Source: Tetzosporium hominis
Lineage (GTDB): Bacteria > Bacillota > Bacilli > Bacillales_A > Planococcaceae
NCBI RefSeq assembly: GCF_002265435.1
Contig: NZ_NOKQ01000204.1
Span: 1-64,000 of the forward strand
Length of the DNA stretch: 64,000 nt
Direction of reading: 5' to 3'
The notes beneath the pieces were generated by a model, which was not told where the DNA came from, ran no database searches, and was given only the letters and a program-made list of their open reading frames with translations. Below are positions 24,280 to 31,941 of the stretch, in pieces. The position numbers and the translations under genes were made by a program. Every line of letters starts with the position of its first letter. Position 1 is the first letter of the stretch.

Positions 24280-25146
24280 ATGATTAAGCAGATTGAAAAT
24301 CAGTTCAACTTGAACATATCGAAGCTAGAAGACGTTCCAGAGTCTTTCAGCTCGACAGTTTACAAGTCTACGTTAGAAGATGGTCGAGTCACCTATATTA
24401 AAATTCCATACAGTAAATTGAAGTTCACACGTGAACTAGCAGCGTATCAGCTGTTAGATGGGCAAGTGGCCATCCCGAAATTACTCGACGTGTGGGAAGG
24501 TGATGATGAGGTGCCAGGAGCATTTCTACTTTCAGCTTTGAAAGGCAGCCCTCTCAGCAGCTCAAACTCGACCCGACTGGCTTATAATGTAGGAATACAC
24601 CATGCAGAGTTACATTCGATTCGCCCAAATGGAATACAAGGAATCGATAATGAATATCCGGACTGGCGTGCTTTTGTAGACCGCATGTTCTATAGTTTTG
24701 CGGAAGATACGAAAAATCAGATCAGTCAGCAGCAGCTCGAACAGTCCATCGAAACTTACGAGCGTATGAAACAAGAGTTGCCTAAAGCAGATGGACCTAG
24801 TTTTCTCCATATGGATTTTCGGCCCGCTAACATTATAGTCGACGGCGATAGCGTATCAGGAAGTATCGATTTTGAAAGTGTCCGCTTCGGCGCTACAGAA
24901 ATGGATTTCACAAAACTCTACCGAGACTATTTGCAGCAAGATCCTGCGCTCTTTGCAGCCTATCAAGATGGGTACCGTAGCGTGCGTCCGTTAATCGAAC
25001 TGGATGCCGTTTTGCCGTTTTACAGATTTACAGATGCATTTAATAGTATCGGATGGTGCGAGCGACGAGGAATTGAAAAGAATAGAGCATTTCTAAATCA
25101 GAACCTTCAATTATTGCAGGATTTTTTACAATCAGAGGAGAGATGA
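24280..25146 (+). CDS. Aminoglycoside phosphotransferase (APH) family kinase-like protein
   Basis: A 288-residue APH/choline-kinase-fold protein. The catalytic loop HMDFRPANI (H-x-D-x4-N, about 183-191) and the metal-binding DFES segment (about 202-205) are present. Such proteins phosphorylate small molecules; resistance activity cannot be assumed. AAAGGAGG lies about 8 nt before the ATG. It overlaps the downstream MarR gene by 4 nt, suggesting control by a regulator responding to a small molecule. Confidence 0.8.
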   Translation: MIKQIENQFNLNISKLEDVPESFSSTVYKSTLEDGRVTYIKIPYSKLKFTRELAAYQLLDGQVAIPKLLDVWEGDDEVPGAFLLSALKGSPLSSSNSTRLAYNVGIHHAELHSIRPNGIQGIDNEYPDWRAFVDRMFYSFAEDTKNQISQQQLEQSIETYERMKQELPKADGPSFLHMDFRPANIIVDGDSVSGSIDFESVRFGATEMDFTKLYRDYLQQDPALFAAYQDGYRSVRPLIELDAVLPFYRFTDAFNSIGWCERRGIEKNRAFLNQNLQLLQDFLQSEER

Positions 25147-25583
25147 ACATGACTCGCCGAACAAACGATTTATTTGAATTGATTCATACAGCAGAAGCCG
25201 TTACCAATGAAGCTATCTTGCGCTGGAATAAAGAATTCCCTCATCCATTAGGCATTTCGCCCATTCTTGTGCTAAGTGAGCTTGAAAAAAAGGGGCCGCA
25301 AAACTCTATGAAACTTGCACAAACGCTCAATTTTACAGGTGGGGCCATGACCAATATCGGCAACAAGTTGGTCAAATTGGATCTAGCTGTGCGCCAGGCA
25401 GTAGAAGGAGATCGACGCCAAACACTGCTTGCAATTACTGAGAAAGGAAAGACAGTTTTGCGGGAAGCAAAAGAGTTAGGTCGCAAGCAACATATCGAGT
25501 TGTTTAGCTCACTGACAGATGAGGAAGTTGCGCAGTACTTGGCTATCAACGAAAAACTGCTTGGGGTACTTCGGAACTCTTGA
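25143..25583 (+). CDS. MarR family transcriptional regulator
   Basis: A 146-residue winged-helix regulator. The HTH covers about 46-75 (MKLAQTLNFTGGAMTNIGNKL) and the wing has DRRQTLLAITEKG, the MarR-family beta-hairpin with its conserved Asp-Arg. Translation is coupled to the APH-like gene (ATGA). Probably regulates this operon. Confidence 0.87.
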   Translation: MNMTRRTNDLFELIHTAEAVTNEAILRWNKEFPHPLGISPILVLSELEKKGPQNSMKLAQTLNFTGGAMTNIGNKLVKLDLAVRQAVEGDRRQTLLAITEKGKTVLREAKELGRKQHIELFSSLTDEEVAQYLAINEKLLGVLRNS

Positions 25584-25642
25584 ATCTTTTCACCCACCTC
25601 ATCCGTAAAAAGTAGTAGCAAAATAATCGGGAGGGGTAAAAC

Positions 25643-26146
25643 ATGAGACAACTCTATATGAAACAAAAGGTGTTCAGTTTAAACGGACAATTTACAGTAA
25701 AAGACGAGCAGCAACAAGATGCCTATTATGTAGAAGGTAGCTTTATGAAAATTCCTAAGACATTCAGCATCTACGACACACGTCGTAATGAGGTCGCATT
25801 GATCACAAAGAAGACCTTTAGTTTCTTGCCGCAATTTTTCGTTGATGTTAACGGGAAACAAGTGCTTACTATTAAAAAAGAGTTTTCATTCTTTAAAGCG
25901 AAGTACACTATCGATGCAGCGGGAATTGAAGTGCAGGGGAACTGGTGGGATATGGACTTCGACGTGCTCCAGCATGGGGAAGTGATTGGAAGTGTATCGA
26001 AGGAATGGTTCACATGGGGAGATAGCTACCAAATCACAGTCTATCAAGAAAATTTGGAAGAAATCATGATCGGACTTGTCGTCGCCATTGACTGTGTCAA
26101 AGCGGATGAGGCAGCCTCATCATCTGCAATCAATGCGAGTATTTAA
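25643..26146 (+). CDS. YxjI/LURP-one-related (tubby-like) protein
   Basis: A 167-residue beta-rich protein starting MRQLYMKQKVFSL, with FTVKDEQ, VEGSF and the repeated hydrophobic strands of the tubby-C-terminal-like LURP-one fold found in Bacillus YxjI. Cellular role unknown; the fold may act as a membrane-associated scaffold. GGGAGGGG precedes the ATG. A terminator follows and overlaps the convergent protease gene. Confidence 0.78.
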   Translation: MRQLYMKQKVFSLNGQFTVKDEQQQDAYYVEGSFMKIPKTFSIYDTRRNEVALITKKTFSFLPQFFVDVNGKQVLTIKKEFSFFKAKYTIDAAGIEVQGNWWDMDFDVLQHGEVIGSVSKEWFTWGDSYQITVYQENLEEIMIGLVVAIDCVKADEAASSSAINASI

Positions 26147-26153
26147 TAAAGAG

Positions 26154-26181
26154 GCAGCTGGCCATGTGGTCAGCTGCTTTT
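26154..26181. terminator. Terminator between convergent genes
   Basis: GCAGCTGGCC / GGTCAGCTGC stem with one mismatch and a short loop, followed by T4 on the plus side. It overlaps the 3' end of the leftward protease gene. Confidence 0.65.
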
Positions 26182-27309
26182 CACGTCTTGTCGGATTTCA
26201 TGTAGCACTCGTTTCAGAGAAGTGCCTTCTAAATAGAGCGGATGCCAGTCACCAAGAGCCGCTTCCGCCGCATAATTTGAAGTTAAAGCTTGATTCCTAT
26301 TGCCCTCAATTATGGCCACATACATATCTCGCATATGACGAGTAACCGTTTCTTGAGTCCCGATCTGATGAAGTTTCTCTTTCATCGTGGGCTCAGTCAT
26401 CAATCGGTCGGCGTAGTAATAGCCGGTAGCGACCGAGATATCCGTAATATCTTGAAGGATGCCAGCTTGTTTGTTTCGCGGAAGAAAGGCTCGTCCTTCT
26501 GCAAGTTCAAGATACGCCTGCGGGTTTGAGTGATAATAGTATGGACCGACTGTTGAAAGCAGAGTAGCTGCTAAAGCCCATCCTGGGTACCGTTCAATCA
26601 CGGTCTTTGCTTTCTCCGCTGTCTCTTTGGACCAGTTACCCTCGCCTTGCGGATCTTCCTGTAGAATCTGATAGCTGATAAGAATCAAATCGTCTCCAGG
26701 GAGCTTTCCTTTCAACATGGCGATGACGCGCCCATCTGATTGCACTCCTGCACCTTCAATGTTAGCGAGATTCGTCAGTCCAAAAAAGATGTTGATGAGA
26801 GCAAATACAAACCAACCACTCCATCCGTAATAGAAACTTGCGATTAATAAAGGCACGCCGATTATCAGATTGCTGAGGGGACCTCCGTAAAAGAGTCGAA
26901 TCATGCCCTTTCGCATCTGGCCTTCGGGAATTGGTTGTTCAAAGCGAAGCATAGCACGTCCGACATACCCCATTGCAGGAAGTTTGAAGAAAAAGCGAGA
27001 CTGGTTATGGGTCTTTGCGTAAATGAAAGGTCCAAAGGACAAGTTCATAATCTTCATGCCACTTAGTTTGCCGGCAATGGCGTGACCTAATTCATGGATG
27101 ATGACACCTATAATAAAGCTGATGATGGCGATGACACTAATCAGTAAAGCGCCGCTTGCTGAAAACATAATGTCATGGCGAAAGTAATAACTGACTAAAA
27201 GAAAGCCAAACAGTCCACCGATGATCAATTGACCTGCTTGGCTCTTCCAATTCGTCTTATTCTTTTGTTTCGATGTATCTGAGAATTCCAACTTAGAGGT
27301 CTCCTTCAC
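26170..27309 (-). CDS. M50 (site-2 protease family) membrane metalloprotease
   Basis: A 379-residue multi-span protein with the zinc motif HELGH (residues 72-76) inside a hydrophobic segment and GGPLSNLIIG plus QSDGRVIAML downstream; the latter Asp is the likely third ligand, as in S2P enzymes. The C-terminal 150 residues are soluble and helical. Substrate unknown; relatives cut anti-sigma factors or act in membrane quality control. Coupled by a 4-nt overlap to the DUF1648 protein upstream. Confidence 0.78.
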   Translation of the reverse strand: MKETSKLEFSDTSKQKNKTNWKSQAGQLIIGGLFGFLLVSYYFRHDIMFSASGALLISVIAIISFIIGVIIHELGHAIAGKLSGMKIMNLSFGPFIYAKTHNQSRFFFKLPAMGYVGRAMLRFEQPIPEGQMRKGMIRLFYGGPLSNLIIGVPLLIASFYYGWSGWFVFALINIFFGLTNLANIEGAGVQSDGRVIAMLKGKLPGDDLILISYQILQEDPQGEGNWSKETAEKAKTVIERYPGWALAATLLSTVGPYYYHSNPQAYLELAEGRAFLPRNKQAGILQDITDISVATGYYYADRLMTEPTMKEKLHQIGTQETVTRHMRDMYVAIIEGNRNQALTSNYAAEAALGDWHPLYLEGTSLKRVLHEIRQDVKSS

Positions 27310-27824
27310 GATTTAGTAGCGGATTGATAGCGGAACATTTTATAAAAAAAATAGACAACAGGAGCGAATATCCCTATTAAAAAGAGTGGCATGAACCAAC
27401 CGTTTAACAAGGCACTCCTACCAGTCGCAATCTGGACGACATCCCAGCTGATCCATGCGAAGCCGGCAATAATGACGAAACTGATCCAAACAAGTAGATT
27501 TCGAGAAAGTCGGTAATAAAAAGGGGCATTCTCTTCCGTGATATTAACAGGGTAGTTGTGCCATTCAGGTTTATTTCGAAGCCACAACATTACGGCCCCT
27601 AAAACGCCCGAGATGCCGGGCAGCATCAAGAGTTCCCATTTTGAGCCCCAGCGGTTCACTTCGCCTTCTATACCGAAATGAGCAGGCAGTTCGGCAGGGA
27701 GCGTCGGCCACGTCCAAACGAGCCAGCAAATCCAAACAACGTAAATGCTGATAGTAAGCGTTATCAAGAGACGCTCGACGGGCGTACTTTTCAGTTCGAG
27801 GTGAGGTCGATTTTGTTTCCACAT
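27306..27824 (-). CDS. DUF1648 membrane protein
   Basis: A 172-residue protein with an N-terminal segment typical of DUF1648 (WPTLPAELPAHFGIEGEVNRWGSK, quoted in part: PAHFGIEGEVNRWG) and four hydrophobic helices. Relatives include SdpI-like immunity proteins and developmental membrane proteins. ATG at 27824 is used because AAAGGAG is 7 nt upstream; the longer frame runs antisense through the next intergenic region. Overlaps the M50 gene by 4 nt, suggesting they work together. Confidence 0.72.
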   Translation of the reverse strand: MWKQNRPHLELKSTPVERLLITLTISIYVVWICWLVWTWPTLPAELPAHFGIEGEVNRWGSKWELLMLPGISGVLGAVMLWLRNKPEWHNYPVNITEENAPFYYRLSRNLLVWISFVIIAGFAWISWDVVQIATGRSALLNGWFMPLFLIGIFAPVVYFFYKMFRYQSATKS

Positions 27825-27874
27825 AAAAATCACTCCTTTCATTTGTATACGAAAGAAGTGACCAATTGTTTCAT

Positions 27875-28225
27875 TTAATTGACTCCGAAGTAGTGAAGTA
27901 GTAGAACCAGAACGAGAATGTGGAAGATTTGGTCGGTCATGATGAACAACCAGTTCTGTGTGGTGTTGCCCATAATGACTCGGTTCCACCAGACGACGAA
28001 CGTCCGTCTATCCAAGGCGACATGGCTTAAAAACAAAAGACCAAAGCTCCAAAGTGGTAGCGTTACGCCTCCCCAGAGAGCAGCTGCAGCAACTGCCACC
28101 GTATACAGCGTGCAATGGAGGAGCAAAGCTCCCCAATGGCGAGCTTTGTTTTCTACCATCCAACTCGTTTGAATCAAGTAATCGCCGACCAGATGGCCGA
28201 CTAAAAGATACACAAAGGGTGTCAC
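27875..28225 (-). CDS. DUF3307 membrane protein
   Basis: A 116-residue protein with three or four membrane segments. It begins with VGHLVGDYLIQTSWM, the DUF3307 signature (G-D-F/Y-L-I-Q) with acidic and polar residues inside the membrane, and has a conserved HCTLYT and SHVALDR. Unknown function. GTG at 28225 has AAGGAGG 8 nt upstream. Upstream of the M50 operon but separated by 50 nt. Confidence 0.72.
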   Translation of the reverse strand: MTPFVYLLVGHLVGDYLIQTSWMVENKARHWGALLLHCTLYTVAVAAAALWGGVTLPLWSFGLLFLSHVALDRRTFVVWWNRVIMGNTTQNWLFIMTDQIFHILVLVLLLHYFGVN

Positions 28226-28323
28226 GCGACCATCCTCCTTATTTCGCTTTATTATGTATCTAAATGTAGCACACACATGTTAAAATAGCAGTACTAATTT
28301 CGTGGTACGAAAGGAAGCCGCCT

Positions 28324-29412
28324 GTGGATAAGCTCACAAAAATCTTTAAGTCGATGGCCCTAATTTCAGGAGAAGTGGAGCTTGAAGCGGTACTAGTGGA
28401 GCTCGCACAGCTTGGGAAAGATCTCGTTTCTGCCGACCGTTGTACGGTATGGCTGCATGACGAAGAAGCGGCTGAGAACTGGACGCTCGTTGCACAAGGA
28501 GTAGAGCCGCTCCGTATGCCAGCATCAAGTGGTTTTGTAGGAACCTCGATCAAAACAGGGCAAGTGTTGGTTATTGAAGATGCGTATCAGGACCCTCGCT
28601 TTAATAGGCTGATTGACCAGGAAACAGGATACCGGACTTATTCAATCCTAACCGTTCCATTTCAAAATGCAGAAGGAACCTATTTTGGTGCGTTCCAAGC
28701 CATTAACAAACGTCCGATTGGTTCTACATTTTCTGAAGAAGACGTCCAGCTTATCCAATTAGCGGCCACCTATGCAGGAAAAGCGATTGAAAACAATCTA
28801 TTACATACCGAACTGATCAAGACGCAGCAAGAAATGATTGAAGTGATGGGACAAATAGGAGAGAGCCGTTCCAAAGAGACGAGCAACCACGTAAAGCGAG
28901 TTGCGCTTTATTCCTATGAACTCGCTAAACTTGTTGGGCTTCCCAAGAAGGACCGCGATCTTCTCCGAATGGCGTCACCGATGCACGATATCGGAAAAGT
29001 GGCAGTTCCAGATGCTGTACTGTTAAAGCCAGGAAGGTTAACTGATGAAGAATTTCAGACAATGAAAGAGCATGCAGCTATTGGCTACGAAGTGTTTCGA
29101 CATTCTAAACGTGAACTCTTGCAGGCTGCAGCCACGATTGCACATCAGCACCACGAGCGCTGGGACGGGAAAGGGTATCCAGAACGAATTAAAGGAGAAG
29201 ACATTCACATCTTCGGTCGTATCACAGCCATCGCCGATGTATTTGACGCTTTAGGAAGTTCTCGGGTCTATAAGGCAGCGTGGAAAGATGAAGAGATTAT
29301 CGCCTATTTCCAGCAACAGGCCGGGTTTCAATTTGATCCGCATCTCACAGAGTTGTTTCTGATGCACTTCGCTAGGTTTACAGCTATACGAGAAGCATAT
29401 ACCGACTTGTAG
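28324..29412 (+). CDS. GAF-HD-GYP cyclic di-GMP phosphodiesterase
   Basis: A 362-residue cytosolic protein. A GAF sensor (about 12-160) precedes an HD-GYP domain (about 175-345), with HD at 221-222 (HDIGK), HQHH at 274-277 and the GYP loop at 284-286 (HERWDGKGYP). Family members linearise c-di-GMP with a two- or three-metal centre; all expected metal-binding residues appear present. The start is GTG 28324 with AAAGGA 8 nt upstream. Its stop is 10 nt before an adenylate cyclase gene, so the two messengers may be linked in one transcript. Confidence 0.9.
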   Translation: MDKLTKIFKSMALISGEVELEAVLVELAQLGKDLVSADRCTVWLHDEEAAENWTLVAQGVEPLRMPASSGFVGTSIKTGQVLVIEDAYQDPRFNRLIDQETGYRTYSILTVPFQNAEGTYFGAFQAINKRPIGSTFSEEDVQLIQLAATYAGKAIENNLLHTELIKTQQEMIEVMGQIGESRSKETSNHVKRVALYSYELAKLVGLPKKDRDLLRMASPMHDIGKVAVPDAVLLKPGRLTDEEFQTMKEHAAIGYEVFRHSKRELLQAAATIAHQHHERWDGKGYPERIKGEDIHIFGRITAIADVFDALGSSRVYKAAWKDEEIIAYFQQQAGFQFDPHLTELFLMHFARFTAIREAYTDL

Positions 29413-29422
29413 GAGGAACCAT

Positions 29423-31237
29423 ATGGGAACAATCGTCTATGAAGAACAGCAAGTAATTGACCTGCCTCTAGAAGTGGCTTGGGAAATGGCTACAGATACC
29501 AATCACTTCAATCATTATGCCAAGCTTTTTCATGTCCAGTTTTCACCTTTACATATCGATCAGGGGGATGTCATTCGTGAGGCAAAGGCGAATGTCTTCG
29601 GAATCATTCCTACAAAGTGGCGGGAGTATACGTTTTCCTGGGTGCGGAATGAGTGGTTTGAAATTGAACGAATCTATTTAAAGAGCCCGATGAAGCGAGC
29701 GCTCTGGAAGATTTCATTAGAGCCAGTAAATGAAAAACAGACCAGAATGCGAGTCGATGGGGATTTCACATATGCCAATCTTCTTGGAAAAGTGGCTCTT
29801 GAACGAGTCGTCATCCCTCAGTTACGAGGTATTTTCAGATATGCAGAGGAATTTGCACATGCCTATCACAACAAGAGCATCCGTCCTCAAGCAAAACAAC
29901 GCGTCACTGTGCAGCAGAACGTCTTAGATCGCCGAGCGAAGGCGTTGCATCAGCTCTATCCGTATCCAGAACAAGTGGAAGCCCTCCTGGATGCTCTTCA
30001 GAATGCAAATGACGAAGATGTCACGGGGATGCAGCCCTACCGGTGGGCGCGGCAGCATGGAATGGAGCGTCTCGAGGCGCTCGAACTATTTTTACTTGCA
30101 ACGAAAGCGGGGCTTCTTCAGCAGCGCTGGAGTATGTTGTGCCCCAACTGCCGAGTTCCAAAACAGCAAAGTGTTTCCCTTCGAGATATTCAAGACACCG
30201 TCCATTGTGACTTATGTGGAATCGATTATACGATGGATTTTGACCGCTCCATTGAAATGCAATTTGATGTGGATCCTGCCATTCGAACATCCTCCGGATT
30301 GCTGTACTGTGTAAATGGCCCAATGAATTCAACTCACATTTTAGGACAGTTTCGGATACCTGCTAACTCAACGGTGAATCTTCATTTGCCTAACTGGGAG
30401 AACGGGCATCGCTACCGGATTTTGCAGTGGAACCATGTGGTCCAAGTAGATGGTTCCGGAGAGGCGCGACAAGCTTTAGAATACACGCCACAAGGGTTCA
30501 GTTCTACACACATACAACCGGCGCAGCAACTTTCCATAACCAATCAATGTGATCACGAGATTATCTTCATGGTGGAAGAGCTCGAGTGGAATGCCGACGC
30601 TTTGACGGCACGCGAATTGACCAGTCTGCAGCTGTTCCGAGATTTGTTTGCGACTGAGGTGTTGTCCCCAGATCAAGAAATCCAAGTGGGGCAGTTAACG
30701 GTGTTATTTACGGATCTTAAAGAGTCGACGGCTATGTATGAGCGGATTGGCGATGCACTTGCGTATGCCGATGTCCGACAACACTTTGACTATTTGAAAC
30801 ACCAGATCCGTAAGCACAACGGAACGATTGTTAAGACGATTGGTGACGCTGTGATGGCTGTGTTTACAGATGAACAAAACGCTTTTGACGCGGCCATCGC
30901 CATCCAACAGGATGTTGGATCACTGACGAGGTCAGAAGGCCAGCAGTTTACCATCAAGATGGGTATGCATCAAGGGACTGTGATTGCCGTGAATGCCAAT
31001 GACCTGTTAGATTATTTTGGCCGCACGGTGAATCTAGCAGCTCGTGTCCAACAATTAAGTTTAGGGCAGGACCTTGTAATGACAGCAGCGACTTTCCAGC
31101 AACTTCGTGAAAGACAAGAGCTCGCTGTTCAGACCTTCCGTGCACCACTTAAGGGAATAGGAGAGGACATCGAGTTGGTGCGGATCACTGTCCCCACTAT
31201 TTCCCGGGAAATACTGACACCATCCGACATTGCGTAA
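29423..31237 (+). CDS. Multidomain class III adenylate cyclase (SRPBCC, zinc ribbon, CHD)
   Basis: A 604-residue soluble protein. N-terminal SRPBCC/START-like domain (about 1-150), a linker with a zinc ribbon (C240-x2-C243 and C262-x2-C265), a beta-rich region (about 290-390) and a C-terminal cyclase homology domain (about 425-580). Metal ligands D431 (FTDLK) and D475 (TIGD), transition-state N537 and R541, and the ATP-selecting pair K471 and D530 (DYFG) are present, so adenylate rather than guanylate cyclase activity is predicted. GGAGGA precedes the ATG. Follows the HD-GYP gene by 10 nt and ends at a terminator. The N-terminal domain probably binds a hydrophobic ligand. Confidence 0.88.
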   Translation: MGTIVYEEQQVIDLPLEVAWEMATDTNHFNHYAKLFHVQFSPLHIDQGDVIREAKANVFGIIPTKWREYTFSWVRNEWFEIERIYLKSPMKRALWKISLEPVNEKQTRMRVDGDFTYANLLGKVALERVVIPQLRGIFRYAEEFAHAYHNKSIRPQAKQRVTVQQNVLDRRAKALHQLYPYPEQVEALLDALQNANDEDVTGMQPYRWARQHGMERLEALELFLLATKAGLLQQRWSMLCPNCRVPKQQSVSLRDIQDTVHCDLCGIDYTMDFDRSIEMQFDVDPAIRTSSGLLYCVNGPMNSTHILGQFRIPANSTVNLHLPNWENGHRYRILQWNHVVQVDGSGEARQALEYTPQGFSSTHIQPAQQLSITNQCDHEIIFMVEELEWNADALTARELTSLQLFRDLFATEVLSPDQEIQVGQLTVLFTDLKESTAMYERIGDALAYADVRQHFDYLKHQIRKHNGTIVKTIGDAVMAVFTDEQNAFDAAIAIQQDVGSLTRSEGQQFTIKMGMHQGTVIAVNANDLLDYFGRTVNLAARVQQLSLGQDLVMTAATFQQLRERQELAVQTFRAPLKGIGEDIELVRITVPTISREILTPSDIA

Positions 31238-31240
31238 TCA

Positions 31241-31269
31241 GGAAGTGAGAAAATCTCTCGCTTCCTTTT
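31241..31269 (+). terminator. Terminator after the adenylate cyclase
   Basis: A 10-bp stem GGAAGTGAGA / TCTCGCTTCC with a 3-nt loop and T4. Confidence 0.7.
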
Positions 31270-31334
31270 CAATTTGTTCGGAAATAAGGTATATTTGGAA
31301 CACAACGGAATGAGTTTGAAAGGGGCGTGTTGAA

Positions 31335-31787
31335 TTGGAGAGAATGGATGCGACAGATAAAAAGATACTGGAACTGTTAACAGCCAATGGCCGGATGTCT
31401 TATGTAGATATCGGTAAAGAATTGGGGCTGTCTCGAGTAGCAGTCAGAGAGCGTGTACACGATCTGCAACAGCGTGGAATTATTGAACGATTTACCGTAG
31501 TGGTGAATTCGGAGAAGGTCGGCAAGAGTGTCTCCGCTTTCTTTGAAGTGGATTGCGAGCCCAAGTCTTTGGTAGAGGTAGCCGAGAAGCTTGCCGAGAA
31601 TGCGAATGTAGCGAGCTGTTACCAGATGACAGGACCGTCTACACTCCATATGCACGTCCTCGTAGACGATTTCCAAAGCTTAGAGAAGTTTATCAACGAA
31701 GAGTTGTATGCGTTTGAGGGGATCACGCGTGTTGAGAGTCATATCTTACTTCGCCGTTTTAAGAGTCGAAGTGGACTAAAATTATAA
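31335..31787 (+). CDS. Lrp/AsnC family regulator (YwrC-like)
   Basis: A 150-residue regulator with an N-terminal HTH (DKKILELLTANGRMSY..., IGKELGLSRVAVRERV) and a C-terminal RAM/ligand domain. TTG at 31335 has AAAGGGG at 9-nt spacing; ATG 31344 is the alternative. It precedes a gamma-glutamyltransferase and two ChrA genes, the same set as B. subtilis ywrC, ywrD, ywrB and ywrA, so it probably controls them. An inverted repeat sits just upstream of the transferase. Confidence 0.87.
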   Translation: MERMDATDKKILELLTANGRMSYVDIGKELGLSRVAVRERVHDLQQRGIIERFTVVVNSEKVGKSVSAFFEVDCEPKSLVEVAEKLAENANVASCYQMTGPSTLHMHVLVDDFQSLEKFINEELYAFEGITRVESHILLRRFKSRSGLKL

Positions 31788-31799
31788 ACAGTTCTAGCG

Positions 31800-31832
31800 A
31801 GCCGCAGACCACTATTGGTTTGTGGCTTTTTT
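31800..31832 (+). terminator. Terminator after the Lrp-type regulator
   Basis: An 11-bp stem AGCCGCAGACC / GGTTTGTGGCT (three G-U pairs), 6-nt loop, T6. Confidence 0.75.
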
Positions 31833-31878
31833 AAGTGGCATTTGAACGGAATTTTCTGTATACTGCTACTAAGAAATA

Positions 31879-31916
31879 CATTTGTTAATCAAAAATATAA
31901 ATATAATTAACAAATG
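31879..31916 (+). promoter_or_regulatory. 11-bp inverted repeat, candidate operator for the Lrp-type regulator
   Basis: CATTTGTTAAT (31879-31889) and ATTAACAAATG (31906-31916) are perfect reverse complements separated by 16 AT-only-plus-one-C nucleotides; arm centres are 27 nt apart. The element lies between the regulator's terminator and the transferase gene (start 31942) and probably overlaps the latter's promoter. Lrp/AsnC proteins commonly bind such spaced sites. Confidence 0.6.
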
Positions 31917-31941
31917 AAATCGAATGGAGGAATAAAAGAAT

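Noticed and set aside
24280-25146. Aminoglycoside resistance gene
   Set aside because: The protein has the APH fold motifs, but the fold covers many small-molecule kinases and the sequence gives no reason to assign antibiotic substrates.
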